This document shows positions 33,862 to 45,607 of a stretch of DNA of 45,792 nucleotides, in pieces. Origin of the DNA: Hofstenia miamia (lineage: Eukaryota; Xenacoelomorpha; Acoela; Hofsteniidae). The notes beneath the pieces were generated by a model that worked only from the letters and a program-made list of their open reading frames with translations, searched no databases and was not told the origin of the DNA. The stretch is from the NCBI GenBank assembly GCA_900660155.1, contig CABFPE010000539.1, forward strand, positions 483,854 through 529,645, in the 5' to 3' direction. Both the position numbers and the translations under genes were made by a program. Every line of letters starts with the position of its first letter. Position 1 is the stretch's first letter.

Positions 33862-35007
33862 TGTAGCATAATCCAAAGAAAATGCTACTATTAAGGAAAG
33901 AAGAACAAATGATTAGTTGAAACTAACATCAAATGATGATTATTTAGAAAAACAATTTAATTTCAATTATTAGAATTTTCTTTGTAAAATGCAAACAAGT
34001 AATAATATATCAAATTAGTACTCGTCGTCGAATTTGACCAAACAAAGGGGCGAATTCACTTCAATTATTTTCAGCCATTTTGGCAGATGAATTAAATTTG
34101 AATTTCGAATGACATGTACTTTTTCAAGTTAACTATAAATAGAGCATAAATCAGTTTGGAAATTGTTGAAGTAAATTCTTTGAAAATCTTATTCTTAGAT
34201 TTTATATCGGCTTGATTATTTATACACAATGTCAAGCTAAATGGTAAATGCAGTAGTAGTGGTTTGGAAACATATCGGGAGCAACTCGAGGGGCCTTGAT
34301 CCAAACCATGAACCTTCATTTATGTTAGGTGTATGAATAGGAGTTTTTCTCTGTTTAGCTGGCTATTGATTTGATTGTTTACATGTAATCAATAATCAAC
34401 ATCAGTAAGAAAGGGCTGGATAGCCTAATGTAGGTTATACATATTTTATGTGATAGACTTAGGTGACCTATAAGAGACTGATAAATTGACCAAGCATGTA
34501 TTACGTTATTTAAATGTAAGGTAGGAAGCTGCAAGTTAAGTAACTTAATTATATTAACTTAATCAAAGCCAATAGTTTTCAGTAATGGCTAAAGTAATAA
34601 TTATTAAGCAGCTAGTGACATTGCAAGGTTGCGAAGTGAATTAAATACATGGTAAAAATTGAGTTTAAGTCAGTTACAATTTGCATTGAGAACTACACTG
34701 AGTTAGGATAAGGAACACATAAGAACTTTGTTGAGCTGAGGTTCAAAGCCACCTAGATCTTCTATGGAAACACAAATGGAATGATGCAGAGATCAGAGTC
34801 GGCCAGAGGCCACAGTGAAACCATTCATGGAGCAGGGCAATGATGGTGGAGTACCTAAATAGTATTCAGTTATTTCAGTTAAAGAAAGATAGCAGAAATA
34901 TATACAATAAATAGCTAACATGAGTACATCCCTACCTGTGGTTGAAGTGAAACAATAGTTTAAGAGAATCATTTAACCTACATCAATGCTTGGTAGCAGA
35001 TACAACA
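33862..35007 (+). repeat. Solo LTR, 1146 bp, with possible CTAA target duplication
   Basis: Starts TGTAGCATAATCC and ends GGTAGCAGATACAACA. CTAA lies immediately before and immediately after, a 4-bp target duplication typical in size for Ty3/gypsy. A TATA-like TATAAAT is at 34134. Neither a PBS nor element sequence follows. Interior blocks GGGCTGGATAGCC, AATAGTTTTCAGTAATGGCTA and TTGAGTTTAAGTCAGTTAC match the LTR of copy 1. Confidence 0.85.
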
Positions 35008-36415
35008 CTAACTTAATTTAACTAACTGTATATATCTACTGTACAAATCATGTAAGACTGGTGGATCATATGCAATTTTTACACATTCTATGAAAATGAA
35101 ATTTTTTTAAAAATATGCAAATTTTACATTTTACAGTGTTAATTAGTATTTGAACATAATTGTTACACTAAGCTGGCATAATCAGCAAGAAGATGTGATA
35201 GAAAAGAAGATAAAGAAATGTATTACTTTTTATGATTAAGTTGATTAATATTTGATTATGTTTTTGTATAAATTATATACTTTTTGTAAACTAAGCAATA
35301 GCATGGTATTAGTGACTGTTGATGAAAGCATTTTACAAAAAGGGATGAACCAAAAAATGCTTAATAACATGTTGCATAGAAATTGGCAGATGAATTTTAC
35401 ATTAAAAAAACAGAAATCAATAAAAAAAGGTACATTTTGTTTGTTTTTAAAAGTGTAATATAAAAACAACATGCAAGAAAAGAAAGTTGATAATTTAAAT
35501 CATCCAGGATTTATCCTTACTGTTGTATCACATTTAATTCTGTAATGCAAAGAGAAAGCTAAACATTTAGGCGGACAAATAGATATTTAGAGAACCTGAG
35601 GTGCATTTATTGGCCTTCAGGTGGTTGCCACCAGCATTCTGCAATTCATAGCAGCTGCTGCATTAGTGCTACACCCTGTATATTAAATTGCATCTTTACA
35701 ATAGGTGTACAAATAGGGGTTTTTCTCCGTCTAGCTTTCATATCTATTTGATTCACTTTTATAAATAATGTCATCAAACAGCAGGATATCTGCCATTAAG
35801 CTACCCATCTATTTTAGATCTAAATTCTTAATTATAATACACTTTATTAAACATATGTAGTGTCTATGAGCACCCTATTAATTATGTTATACCTTATAAT
35901 AATTTATTGTGGACTTTTGCTCTGTCTTTCTGCTGGTCACATTGGTTGCTCACATGTATCCAGGATCATGTAGTTATCTATATTTAGAGCTATTTATATG
36001 TATAGTAAATAAGAAGCAAAAGTGTCACAGTTGTATAAGTTCCTTTATTATGTTGGTTAACAATTAATTATGTTGGTTAAGCATTTAATCTACAAATTCA
36101 TTGAAGGTAAGCAACACAGGGGAACATATCACACAACAACATAAACCACTATCACTGTGTCATAATCATTTGCATAATAACTGGTGATTGCTACTGGATA
36201 CTGAACAGTTTTTGATTGCATGGCTCTGCTTCAGGTTCAAGACCCTGTCATCAATTACTGTCAGTTAAAATGGAAGTTAATTAGTTAACTGAATGAAATT
36301 TATTTGATTAACATAATTAATTACTAAAGTATGTATAAAAAGCAGACAGCTGAGATTCATTGGAATCTAACTAGCCACAGGGAACACTGAAGTTGACTAA
36401 GAAAACTAATTCTAA
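35008..36415. other. AT-rich stretch with a degraded LTR fragment
   Basis: Mostly featureless. From about 35700 the text (GTACAAATAGGGGTTTTTC...) resembles the LTR segment at 34330 (TATGAATAGGAGTTTTTC), and LTR-like text continues patchily to about 36330. The ORF at 35252-35458 has no recognisable content. Confidence 0.45.
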
Positions 36416-37548
36416 TGTAGCATAATTCAAGAATCAACGCTGCAAAAAGAACAAGAAAAAGATTAGTTGGTCAAGAAGATTAACATCAAATTGAATTAGG
36501 ATAAAAATTAGTATTAATTGTAAATTAAAATCAATTCAAGTTTAGCATCATAAATTTTCTAAAATGCAACTAAGAGAGAACATTACCAAATAGTAATTGT
36601 TGAAACAATTTGGCAAAACAGAGGAGATGATATTGCTTCCATTATTTTTAGCCATCTTGGCAGATGATTTAAAATTCAAAATCAACAGGTACTTTTTCTC
36701 TGAAATTATAAATAGAGAAAAAATCATTTGGAGAACTGTTGAAGTAAATTCTTTGAAAATCTTATCTCTAGATTTCTTTTGATTTGCTTATTATTAAATC
36801 ATGTAAAGCTAAACAGTAGATGCATTAGTAGTGGCTTGGGCACACATTGGGAGTGATTTGAGGGTGCTTGATTCAAGCCATGAGCCTGCATTTACCTTAG
36901 CAGTACAAATAGGAGTTTTCTCCATTTAGCTGACCATTGATTCACTCACTTGCATGTATTAAATAATTAACTTCAGAGATAGGGCTAGTTAGCCTACCAT
37001 AGGTTATATCTATATTACACTATCTCACCTATGCACATTGCCTATAAATAGACTGATAAATAGACTGAGTATGCATTGTTATCTAAATGTAAGGTAGGAA
37101 GCTGCAAGTAATTAGTTACTTACTTTATCTATATTAATTAAAGCCAATAGTTTTCAGTAATGGCTGAAGTAATATTTATTAAGCAGCAAGTGACAATGAA
37201 AGGTTGTGAAATACAAAGTTACACATTACAAATTGAGTCTAAGTCAGTTACATCCAGCCTTGAGGGTTGCACTGAGTTAGGATAGGGAACACATAAGTTA
37301 CTTTGCTGAGCTGAGACTTGGAACTACTTGATCAACAATGGAGGCACACAAGTGAGGATTGATTTGAAAAATGGAGTTGGCCAGAGGCCACAGTGGAATC
37401 ACAGAAAGAAACTGCAACAATGTTATACCTAAATAGTTTCATATTGAAGCAAAGAACTAGGATCAGTACATCCCTACCCACATCTAACAAGAAACAATAA
37501 TTAAAAGAATAATTAACTCTATGTTAAAGCCTGGTAGCAGATGCTACA
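36416..37548 (+). repeat. LTR, 1133 bp, without flanking element
   Basis: TGTAGCATAATTC...GCAGATGCTACA. TATA-like TATAAATAG at 36707. Order of internal blocks is as in 33862-35007. No PBS follows, and the flanks (CTAA before, ATTA after) do not form a clear target duplication, so it may be a solo LTR with decayed flanks or a recombinant. Confidence 0.85.
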
Positions 37549-37759
37549 ATTAGACTCATGATAAAAAGTAAATTCTGGCATGTCAACATCCATTATATCA
37601 AAGCATGATTTGTTGGCATTGTAATATAGAATTTCATTCAAGTTCTTGTTTTCTCTCTCTCAATATGTATAATATTTGAACTTCTTCATGTCCTGAATAT
37701 AGATATTATTTTACTGCAAATTCATTTGCAGCAATACAAATTCTTGATAAAAAAATTGT

Positions 37760-37965
37760 TTTGGTTATCCAACCATTTGTTAGAAGTTATTTATTTTAAT
37801 ACATGCATTCAATGATCACTAGACGACTAATCAAGAGAAAAACCCCTACAACTAACTTATGTGCACTTTCATGATCTGGCACAAAGACCCTTGAATCATT
37901 CTCTGTGATGGATCCAGACCACTACTAAACACCACTCAATTAGCTCAACATTGTATTAAATAATC
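37760..37965 (-). repeat. Antisense LTR fragment
   Basis: The text matches the antisense LTR at 14770-14965 (GAGAAAAACCCCTA, GTGATGGATCCAGACCACTA, CTCAACATTGTATTAAATAA). It is joined at about 37966 to ORF3 sequence on the minus strand. Confidence 0.7.
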
Positions 37966-38811
37966 AATTTCAATTGTTTTGGTCTGTTCGTAGAGGTTGA
38001 TCACAATGCATGGATCCATCATTATTCTGTATATTTGCGCCCAATAGTCTATTTGTAGATCGAATCTAATTAATTCTAGGATGGTTGTGCCTATTAGTGT
38101 CTTCTCCCAAGGGAAAATTTTCTCTGTTTGCATGCATGCATCTCATAGATGTTCTGGAATAGTTTTGATTTTCTACCTTGTGATTATCACTACTCTCACT
38201 TTTTGCACTTTTGCCATTTGTAGTGTTTGATCAATGTTTTTCTCCAAGTTCTTTGTATATTCTTTTTCTTTCAACATGTGTATGATTGTGAGGTTTTCTT
38301 CATCTATGTTTATTACTGGCATTTCTGCTATTTTATCCTTGTATGCCATTATTGCTTGTGTTGTTTCCAGCATGAAGTCTTCATCAAATACAATGTGTAC
38401 CATGCTTTGCATATATGTTTCGTTCATTTCCCATGGGTAGCTGATAATCACATTTACTCTTGGTCTATTGTCAGCAACAAGCACTATCAGCAGATTTCTC
38501 ACTTTGAGTTTTGCTACTTTTCTTACATGAGCCTTTGCTTCCAGGGATAGTTTTGCAAATGAAGTGTAACACATTTTTGATGTTCCTATGAAGTATGAGT
38601 GTAATAATTCTCCATTGATTTTAGACATGCTTCTTTCTCTCTCCTTAGATTGTACTGTTCTCTCTGAGGTAGATTCTGAGGAGGCGTGTAGCTGGGTCAT
38701 CCATAATGGTAATCTGCTGGTGCTTGGTTCACAATCCATAGGTTGTGAATCTGTGCTGATAGTTTCTAATGATTCACCATTAAATAGGTTTACAGTTACT
38801 CCTATTGGCAC
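37966..38811 (-). pseudogene. ORF3 N-terminal half, minus strand
   Basis: Reading downward from 38811: PIGVTVNLFNGESLETISTD, PSTSRLPLWMTQLHASSEST, SERTVQSKERERSMSKINGE, ASFAKLSLEAKAHVRKVAK, MQSMVHIVFDEDFMLETTQ, TIIHMLKEKEYTKNLEKN; then, after a break, IFPWEKT and FDLQIDYWAQIYRIMMDPCI ending at 37966 against an LTR fragment. Closest in wording to ORF3 of copy 3 but clearly a separate copy: positions that are stops in copy 3 are coding here. 212 codons are uninterrupted. Confidence 0.8.
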
Positions 38812-38879
38812 TTGACCAGTTCTTCTTCCACCACTTACACCTTCCTCTGGAACTCCTAGTGTCTCACTGCCCTTATATC

Positions 38880-39170
38880 AGCCTTGGGGACTACTAGGAC
38901 GCCTTCTCACTCTATGTTGTTGGTTCATCAGTTCTTTGTTCTTGTCCCTTCTGCCCTGGAGTCAGCATCTGGTTTGAGAACTTCTTCAAACTCTCCTTCT
39001 CCTGTTTGCGATCAAGAGCACCTCTGGCTGTTGATTTCTGCACACTCTCTTTTTCAGTGATGGGTGCAGCATTCTCTTCTAGATTCCTAAATTCAGTTAG
39101 TAAATTTAAATCCCATATTTCAGGGTCATATATAGATTTATTTCTTGCTGTACTTTGGAGCAGCACTCTC
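38880..39170 (-). repeat. pol-ORF3 linker, minus strand
   Basis: On the minus strand IYDPEIWDLNLLTEFRNLEE is followed by a Glu/Lys-rich stretch and then by the linker, which is shorter here than in copy 2. It carries one clear motif relative (TGATATAAGGGC near 38876). Confidence 0.55.
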
Positions 39171-40690
39171 TCTTTCTCGTGCTATCATCTACAATGTCCG
39201 CTAGGAATTCATCATCAAATCCCTCTTTGTGTAAGCTATCTAAATCATACAAATCATATATAATTTTGTTGCTATTAATTCGGCATATATTGAATTCAGC
39301 ATTCTCATCTATCTTTGTCTCTTCAATATCTGTCATTGCTCTCTTCAAGTTTTGAAAATGTAACAGTCTGTTATTGTCTAGCATGTATTCATTATTTGGT
39401 AGTGTTTGTTTTATCCTGTAGGGGCCAGACCATATCATTTTCAATTTCCGGACTTGGTTTGTGCCTGTGAGCTTAATTGTTATGAATGCATGTTCCTTTT
39501 CTCCTAACTTGTGTGCATGACCATAAATTTTTTTATTAAATTACGCTGCTGTCTCACTGCTGATTTCTTTATGTTGTGGCACATCTTACCGTGGATTCCT
39601 GTAATCTGGTTCTTCAGTTGTTTTACATATTCATTATCCAATTTTCCACTGTAGTTGGTGTATTGCAACCATAGCAGAGTCACAGCTCCCCTTCCAAACA
39701 TTGCCTTGAATGGTGATACTCCCGTCATTGCATGTACTGACATATTGTAATAGTACTCAATCATCACGATGACTTCTCTCCATCTGTTTCCCCCTATCAT
39801 TGATGTTGCCACTCTGATTAACTTGATTAGTGTTCATTTAATTCACTCCACTGCTCCATTGGCATGTGCAATTTCCAGGAGTTTTGCCATTTCTTGGAAG
39901 AGTACACTTGTGAATTGAGGCTCCTTATCCATTATTATTGTTTCCATTCCTTTAATACTAGTTCTGCTGTGGTATTCTTCATTGGAATCATCCTTGCATA
40001 TTTTGTAAAATTGTCTACCATCAACAACATTTCCAGATCTACGTGGACTAACTCATTTGGTTGTGTTGCAATGATTTTCTCCAGTGATGCCCATTGCATT
40101 GGAAAATGTTGGTTATTGTGTAAAAGGCATGTTGTGCACTTATTTATAATGTCTTTGGTAACTTTCCTCATGGCTGTTGTTATGAAGCTTGTCAATTCTC
40201 TTTTGAAATAGTCTGGTATTGCAATCCAGTTGTTGCTGGCTTCAACATATAGAAATCCATTTTTGTTTATCTTCCACTTATAACATTCATAGTATCCCAC
40301 AATTAGTTTTGATAATGTTGTCTGAGGTTCTTTTATCTTTTTTATAATTTCACTAAGGATTATGTTGTCTCTCTGCTTGTTCACTATTTCTTTTTCAGAT
40401 ATTTTCTCCCTTATTATTATTGGTAGCATGGCTTGATCTTTTTTGTCCTCCTTTATTTCTGGCAATCCCTCATATTGGTGTGGCAAAAATTGGTACTGTT
40501 TTTTCTCTTCATCTTTTTTACCACATCTCTCTGATATTCTGGTAGCAATGTCCAGAAGTCTGCATTGCTATGTAGGGTGCCTTTCCTATGCTCAATTGTC
40601 ATTGTAATTTGTTCAAGATTTTGATCCATTGTGACACTATTCCAGACTTGTCTCCAGAAAACTTCTTCAACCATGCCAGTCCGCTGTTGT
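39106..40690 (-). pseudogene. pol: RNase H end and integrase of copy 4, distal unit
   Basis: Minus-strand reading: RNase H tail (TGMVEEVFWRQVWNSVTM in a shifted frame), KDQAMLPIIIREKISEKEIV, CTTCLLHNNQHFPMQW, VHVDLEMLLMVDNFTKYARM, GGNRWREVIVMIEYYYNMSV, MIWSGPYRIKQTL (GPY/F) and the tail DLDSLHKEGFDDEFLADI. Nearly the same sequence as copy 3. 39263-40690 is one unit of the 1428-bp tandem duplication. Confidence 0.85.
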
Positions 40691-42118
40691 ATTTTGTTGC
40701 TATTAATTCGGCATATATTGAATTCAGCATTCTCATCTATCTTTGTCTCTTCAATATCTGTCATTGCTCTCTTCAAGTTTTGAAAATGTAACAGTCTGTT
40801 ATTGTCTAGCATGTATTCATTATTTGGTAGTGTTTGTTTTATCCTGTAGGGGCCAGACCATATCATTTTCAATTTCCGGACTTGGTTTGTGCCTGTGAGC
40901 TTAATTGTTATGAATGCATGTTCCTTTTCTCCTACCTTGTGTGCATGACCATAAATTTTTTTATTAAATTACGCTGCTGTCTCACTGCTGATTTCTTTAT
41001 GTTGTGGCACATCTTACCGTGGATTCCTGTAATCTGGTTCTTCAGTTGTTTTACATATTCATTATCCAATTTTCCACTGTAGTTGGTGTATTGCAACCAT
41101 AGCAGAGTCACAGCTCCCCTTCCAAACATTGCCTTGAATGGTGATACTCCCGTCATTGCATGTACTGACATATTGTAATAGTACTCAATCATCACGATGA
41201 CTTCTCTCCATCTGTTTCCCCCTATCATTGATGTTGCCACTCTGATTAACTTGATTAGTGTTCATTTAATTCACTCCACTGCTCCATTGGCATGTGCAAT
41301 TTCCAGGAGTTTTGCCATTTCTTGGAAGAGTACACTTGTGAATTGAGGCTCCTTATCCATTATTATTGTTTCCATTCCTTTAATACTAGTTCTGCTGTGG
41401 TATTCTTCATTGGAATCATCCTTGCATATTTTGTAAAATTGTCTACCATCAACAACATTTCCAGATCTATGTGGACTAACTCATTTGGTTGTGTTGCAAT
41501 GATTTTCTCCAGTGATGCCCTTTGCGTTGGAAAATGTTGGTTATTGTGTAAAAGGCATGTTGTGCACTTATTTATAATGTCTTTGGTAACTTTCCTCATG
41601 GCTGTTGTTATGAAGCTTATCAATTCTCTTTTGAAATAGTCTGGTATTGCAATCCAGTTGGTGCTGGCTTCAACATATAGTAATCCATTTTTGTTTATCT
41701 TCCACTTATAACATTCATAGTATCCCACAATTAGTTTTGATAATGTTGTCTGAGGTTCTTTTATCTTTTTTATAATTTCACTAAGGATTATGTTGTCTCT
41801 CTGCTTGTTCACTATTTCTTTTTCAGATATTTTCTCCCTTATTATTATTGGTAGCATGGCTTGATCTTTTTTGTCCTCCTTTATTTCTGGCAATCCCTCA
41901 TATTGGTGTGGCAAAAATTGGTACTGTTTTTTCTCTTCATCTTTTTTACCACATCTCTCTGATATTCTGGTAGCAATGTCCAGAAGTCTGCATTGCTATG
42001 TAGGGTGCCTTTCCTATGCTCAATTGTCAATGTAATTTGTTCAAGATTTTGATCTATTGTGACACTATTCCAGACTTGTCTCCAGAAAACTTCTTCAACC
42101 ATGCCAGTCCGCTGTTGT
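39263..42118 (-). repeat. Perfectly abutting 1428-bp tandem duplication
   Basis: 39263-40690 and 40691-42118 carry the same sequence with few differences. The junction at 40690/40691 joins ICRINSNKI to QQRTGMVEEVF. The unit length is 3 x 476, so the duplication keeps the reading frame. There is no N at the junction, unlike the repeats near 8007 and 22223. Confidence 0.9.
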
Positions 42119-42126
42119 CTGTGCAT
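40691..42126 (-). pseudogene. pol: RNase H end and integrase of copy 4, proximal unit
   Basis: Same domains as the distal unit: RNase H tail from 42126, AMLPIIIREKISEKEIVNKQ, CTTCLLHNNQHFP, VHIDLEMLLMVDNF and GPY/F near 40850. It lacks the HxxxH zinc half, as copy 3 does. Adjacent upstream (42127-42172) is the same short junction text that follows the LTR in copy 3. Confidence 0.85.
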
Positions 42127-42172
42127 ACCCTAAATTCTCTACTTATCATGAAGTGTCAAAATTTTTTAATAC

Positions 42173-42680
42173 TGTAGCATCCACTACCAAGCATTAACGT
42201 AGATTAAATTATTCTTTTAAATTATTGTTCTTTATTCTAAGTGGGTAGGGATGTATGTATGTTAACTATTTATTCTGATGTTGTATCTGTTTTTTTAATC
42301 TTCACTTAACTAAAGTACCTGGATACTGTTTAGGTACTCCGCCATCATAGCTCTGCTCCATGAACTATAAATATGCTCCAAAATGATTTCTCACATATTT
42401 ATAGTTACTTTCCAAAAATTACCTGTTGTTTGAAATTCAAATTTATATTGTCTCCCAAAAATGGTTAAATAATAATGGAAGTAAATTCGCCCCCTTCATT
42501 TGGTCAAATTCAATGACAAGTACTAATTTTCTATATTAATACTTGGTTGCATTTACAAAGATAATCTGATAATCAAACTTAAATTGTTTTTTAATCAATA
42601 ATCATAATTCCATCTTAGTTTTGACTAATCATCTGATCTTCTTTCTTCTTTAGCAGCATTATGCATTGGATTATGCTACA
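42173..42680 (-). repeat. LTR, short form, minus strand
   Basis: Inverted counterpart of 25823-26330 with the same length and ends. On the minus strand it is preceded by the polypurine tract GAGGAGGGCG (42690-42681). Confidence 0.9.
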
Positions 42681-42690
42681 CGCCCTCCTC

Positions 42691-42870
42691 AGCTTGCATT
42701 ATTTTTAGCACTGCACATTCTCTGTAGACTAATTAATCTGCTTTTTTAATTATCATTTCCACTTGGGGATTGCTCCAGCTGGTTTTCACAAATTCCGGTT
42801 GTTTAGTTATTTTTAGTACCGCCTCTCTCCCCATTGTTACTGTACTGAGGTTTCCTAGGAATTATTCCTC
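42691..42870 (-). pseudogene. ORF3 C-terminal tail, minus strand
   Basis: Inverted counterpart of 25633-25812. The minus strand encodes VTMGREAVLKITKQPEFVKT and QVEMIIKKAD, then LVYRECAVLKIMQAEEGV just before the polypurine tract. Confidence 0.6.
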
Positions 42871-42875
42871 TTTAA

Positions 42876-43601
42876 TGTAGCATCATCCAAACAAATCAAA
42901 AATAAGTTGCTAACATTGACCAGAGTGAGAATAAGATTGAAGAAACAAGATTAGAAATATTGTATTTAGATCAATTAGATTAATTTAAATTTATTTGTAT
43001 TATGCAACTAAGAAACAAAATGTGTCAAAAACGAGAGATTAGTATCAATCAATAAAAATACTTTTGGCAAAACAAGGGGGTGAAATCGCTTCCATTATTT
43101 TAGCAACCATCTTGGCAGAAGAAAAGTTTAAATTTGAAATCAGCAGGTACTATAAATACAAATTGAATACTGTAAGCAATTGATAAAGAATTTTATTTGG
43201 TATTATTATTTTTTCCTACTATAATGGTTTGATTATTTATTACAATGTTGAGCTAATCAGGTGGTGTTTAGTAGTGGTCAGGATCCATCGCAGAGACTGA
43301 TTCAAGGGTCCCTGTGCCAGACCATGAAAGTGCACATAAGTTAGGTATAGGAGTTTTTCTCTCTATTAGCCAACTAGCAATCACTTAATACATGTATCAA
43401 AATATGTAACTATGAACAAATTGTTGGATGACTGAAACCTATTAAATATATTAATACTATCTTAGATCCAAAATAATGACCAATAAATCACTGATAAAGT
43501 GACCACAAATGTATTAATTTATAAATATAAGTTAGGGAGCTGCTCAATACTAATAAATTTAGAAACACCAATATATTTTGGTAATGTCTACATGTAATAT
43601 T
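42876..43601 (+). repeat. LTR in sense orientation, 3' part missing
   Basis: Starts TGTAGCATCATCC, TATA-like TATAAATA at 43151, TGATTCAAGGGTCC near 43299. It lacks about 370 bp at the 3' end compared with the LTR at 14227-15325 and joins ORF3 (minus strand) at about 43602. It is the intact counterpart of the chimeric antisense LTR at 24988-25627. Confidence 0.8.
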
Positions 43602-45607
43602 AAATTAGCAGCTATTCTGCTGTGCTTGCCAGTTTTCTTTTTATGATCTTCTTCGATGTGAGCCATGGCTGGTTTTGAAGCTGTTTCATCCATGCCTCAG
43701 ATGTTGCTCCCCAATTTAGGTAGTGTCGCCTTGCATGGTAAAGTATCATTAGTTGTCAGTTGTGGTAAAATCAAACTTTCATACTTGGGTTTGTTGTGAT
43801 TTTTCACTATGTCTTCCTCNGAATATCAGTAATCTAGATGATGTCAATAGTTGTTCTTCTTCCAGCATTTCTGCTTGACTCTTTGTAATCATTTCACACA
43901 CCTCTACCGGTTCTGTAATACCTCCTCTCTTCATCATTTCGGCGCTTCTGAGGATCTTAGTGAATGTGCATCGCGGACTGTCTTTTTCATAGTGCCTCAT
44001 TTCGTAATCTAATATGTTCTGCACATTTTTCTGCATTATTATATTTCGAATTTCTGCTGTGCTTGCCAGTTTTCTTTTTATGATCTTCTTTGTTGTGAGC
44101 CATGGCTGGTTTTGAAGCTGTTTCACCCGTGTCTCGGATGTTGCTCCCCACATGTATTTTCTCATCGACTCATCAAATATAGCGATTTCGCTTTATTAGC
44201 GATGCTTATCAATGATATCTTCCCCAACGGGTTTTCTTGCATGATAATCCTACTCAGTATTTTCTCCATGACTTGCACTGGTTTTTCTGTTCTGTTTGGT
44301 GATTCCAATTTTCCAGTATGTCCCTTTAGCAACCAGTTCTTTGTCTGTGTATTAATGGGGGATATTGCGATTTCGTATCTCTTCACTTTTGTTAACCTGT
44401 GCCGGGTTTGTCACAGGATTGGCAGTTTTAGTTCCACTTCTTCCATCGTAAAGATGGCTAATATCCATGCTGTAGTCCTGTAACATATCTCTGGTGCATT
44501 CTTCTCCTTGAATATCATTTGTTTAAAGTCCTTTTTTGTATTTAATTCATAGGCTCAATTTACTTCCATTAACGCCATTTCAATTGATTTGTGGAACTTT
44601 CTAGATGGTGCGTCAATTCTTATCTTAGGCCAGCCTTCCTCTACTTTCTGTTGTAGTTTCATTGTTTTCCAAATTGTTTGAATCTGTTGTAGATGTTCCT
44701 GACGTTGTGTGAGGCTGCACTTTATAAACAGCGTGTTTGCTTTCTTGATGCCCTCCGTATCCGTTGTTAGCTCTATAGTCTTTGTTTGCCTGTACAAATC
44801 GATTGCTATGCAGGGGTCTACCATGATTCGGTATATTTGCGCCCAGTAGTCTATTTGTAAATCCAGGCGTATCAGCACTGGGATCGTTGTGTTTTTGTCT
44901 GATTTTTCCCATGGGAAGATATTTTCTCCCATCTGGCATGCGTTTTCCAGGTGATCAGGAATCTCTTCTTCTGTTGTAATTGTTATTAGTACAATTCTGA
45001 CATTTTGTACTCTTGCCATCCTTGTCGTGTCATCTACTTTTTTCTCTAATGCTTTTGTATATTCTTTTTGTTTCAGGATGTGTATAATTGTGAGATTATC
45101 TGCATCCATGTTGATTTCTGGTATCTCTGCGATCTTATCTTTATATGCCATTATTGCTTGGGCTGTATCTAGTGTGAATGCGTCATCAAATACGACGTGC
45201 ACCATACTGCGCATGTATGGCCTTTCTAGCGTTTCGTTCATTTCCTGCGGATAGCTGATAATTACGTTGACTTTTGGCCTGTTATTGGCATCGAGCACAA
45301 TTGGTAAGAATTTTCCTTTGATCCTTGTGACTTTTCGTATGTGGGACTTTGTTTCCGGCGATAATTTTGGAAATGCATTATAGCACATCTTTGATGTTCC
45401 CATGAAATAGGGGTGTAATGTTTCCCCATCTATTTTTGACATCCACTTTTCTCTCTCTTTCGATCTTACAGTTCGTTCCGAAGTTGTATCTGAGGAGGCG
45501 TGTAGCTGGGTCATCCTAAATGGTAATCTACTGGTGCTCGGTTCACAGTCTGGAGGCTGTGAATCTGTGCTGATAATTTCTACTGTTTCACCCTTGAATC
45601 GGCTCAC
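43602..45607 (-). pseudogene. ORF3 of copy 4, longest open frame of the family
   Basis: The minus-strand frame 45607-44555 has 350 uninterrupted codons from SRFKGETVEIIS to SIEMALMEVN, then a stop, then EKNAPEI, KRYEIAISPINTQTKNWLLK (44386-44162), RKYMWGATSETRVKQLQNQP (44165 on), LASTAEIRNIIMQKN, and RGGITEPVEVCEM, ending at the N at 43820. The block 43602-43705 repeats 44048-44151 across that N. It is the best template for studying ORF3. The long N-terminal part is charged, with no hydrophobic stretch of membrane length. Function unknown. Confidence 0.8.

Noticed and set aside
35245..35472. Overlapping small ORFs on both strands
   Set aside because: They are AT-rich with no recognisable motif, start context or repeat support.
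39864..41639. Two plus-strand 115-codon Cys-rich ORFs
   Set aside because: They are antisense of the integrase segments on the minus strand and repeat with the 1428-bp unit.
43602..45607. ORF3 as a retroviral-type envelope gene
   Set aside because: The position fits, but no signal peptide, cleavage site or membrane helix is visible in any copy.
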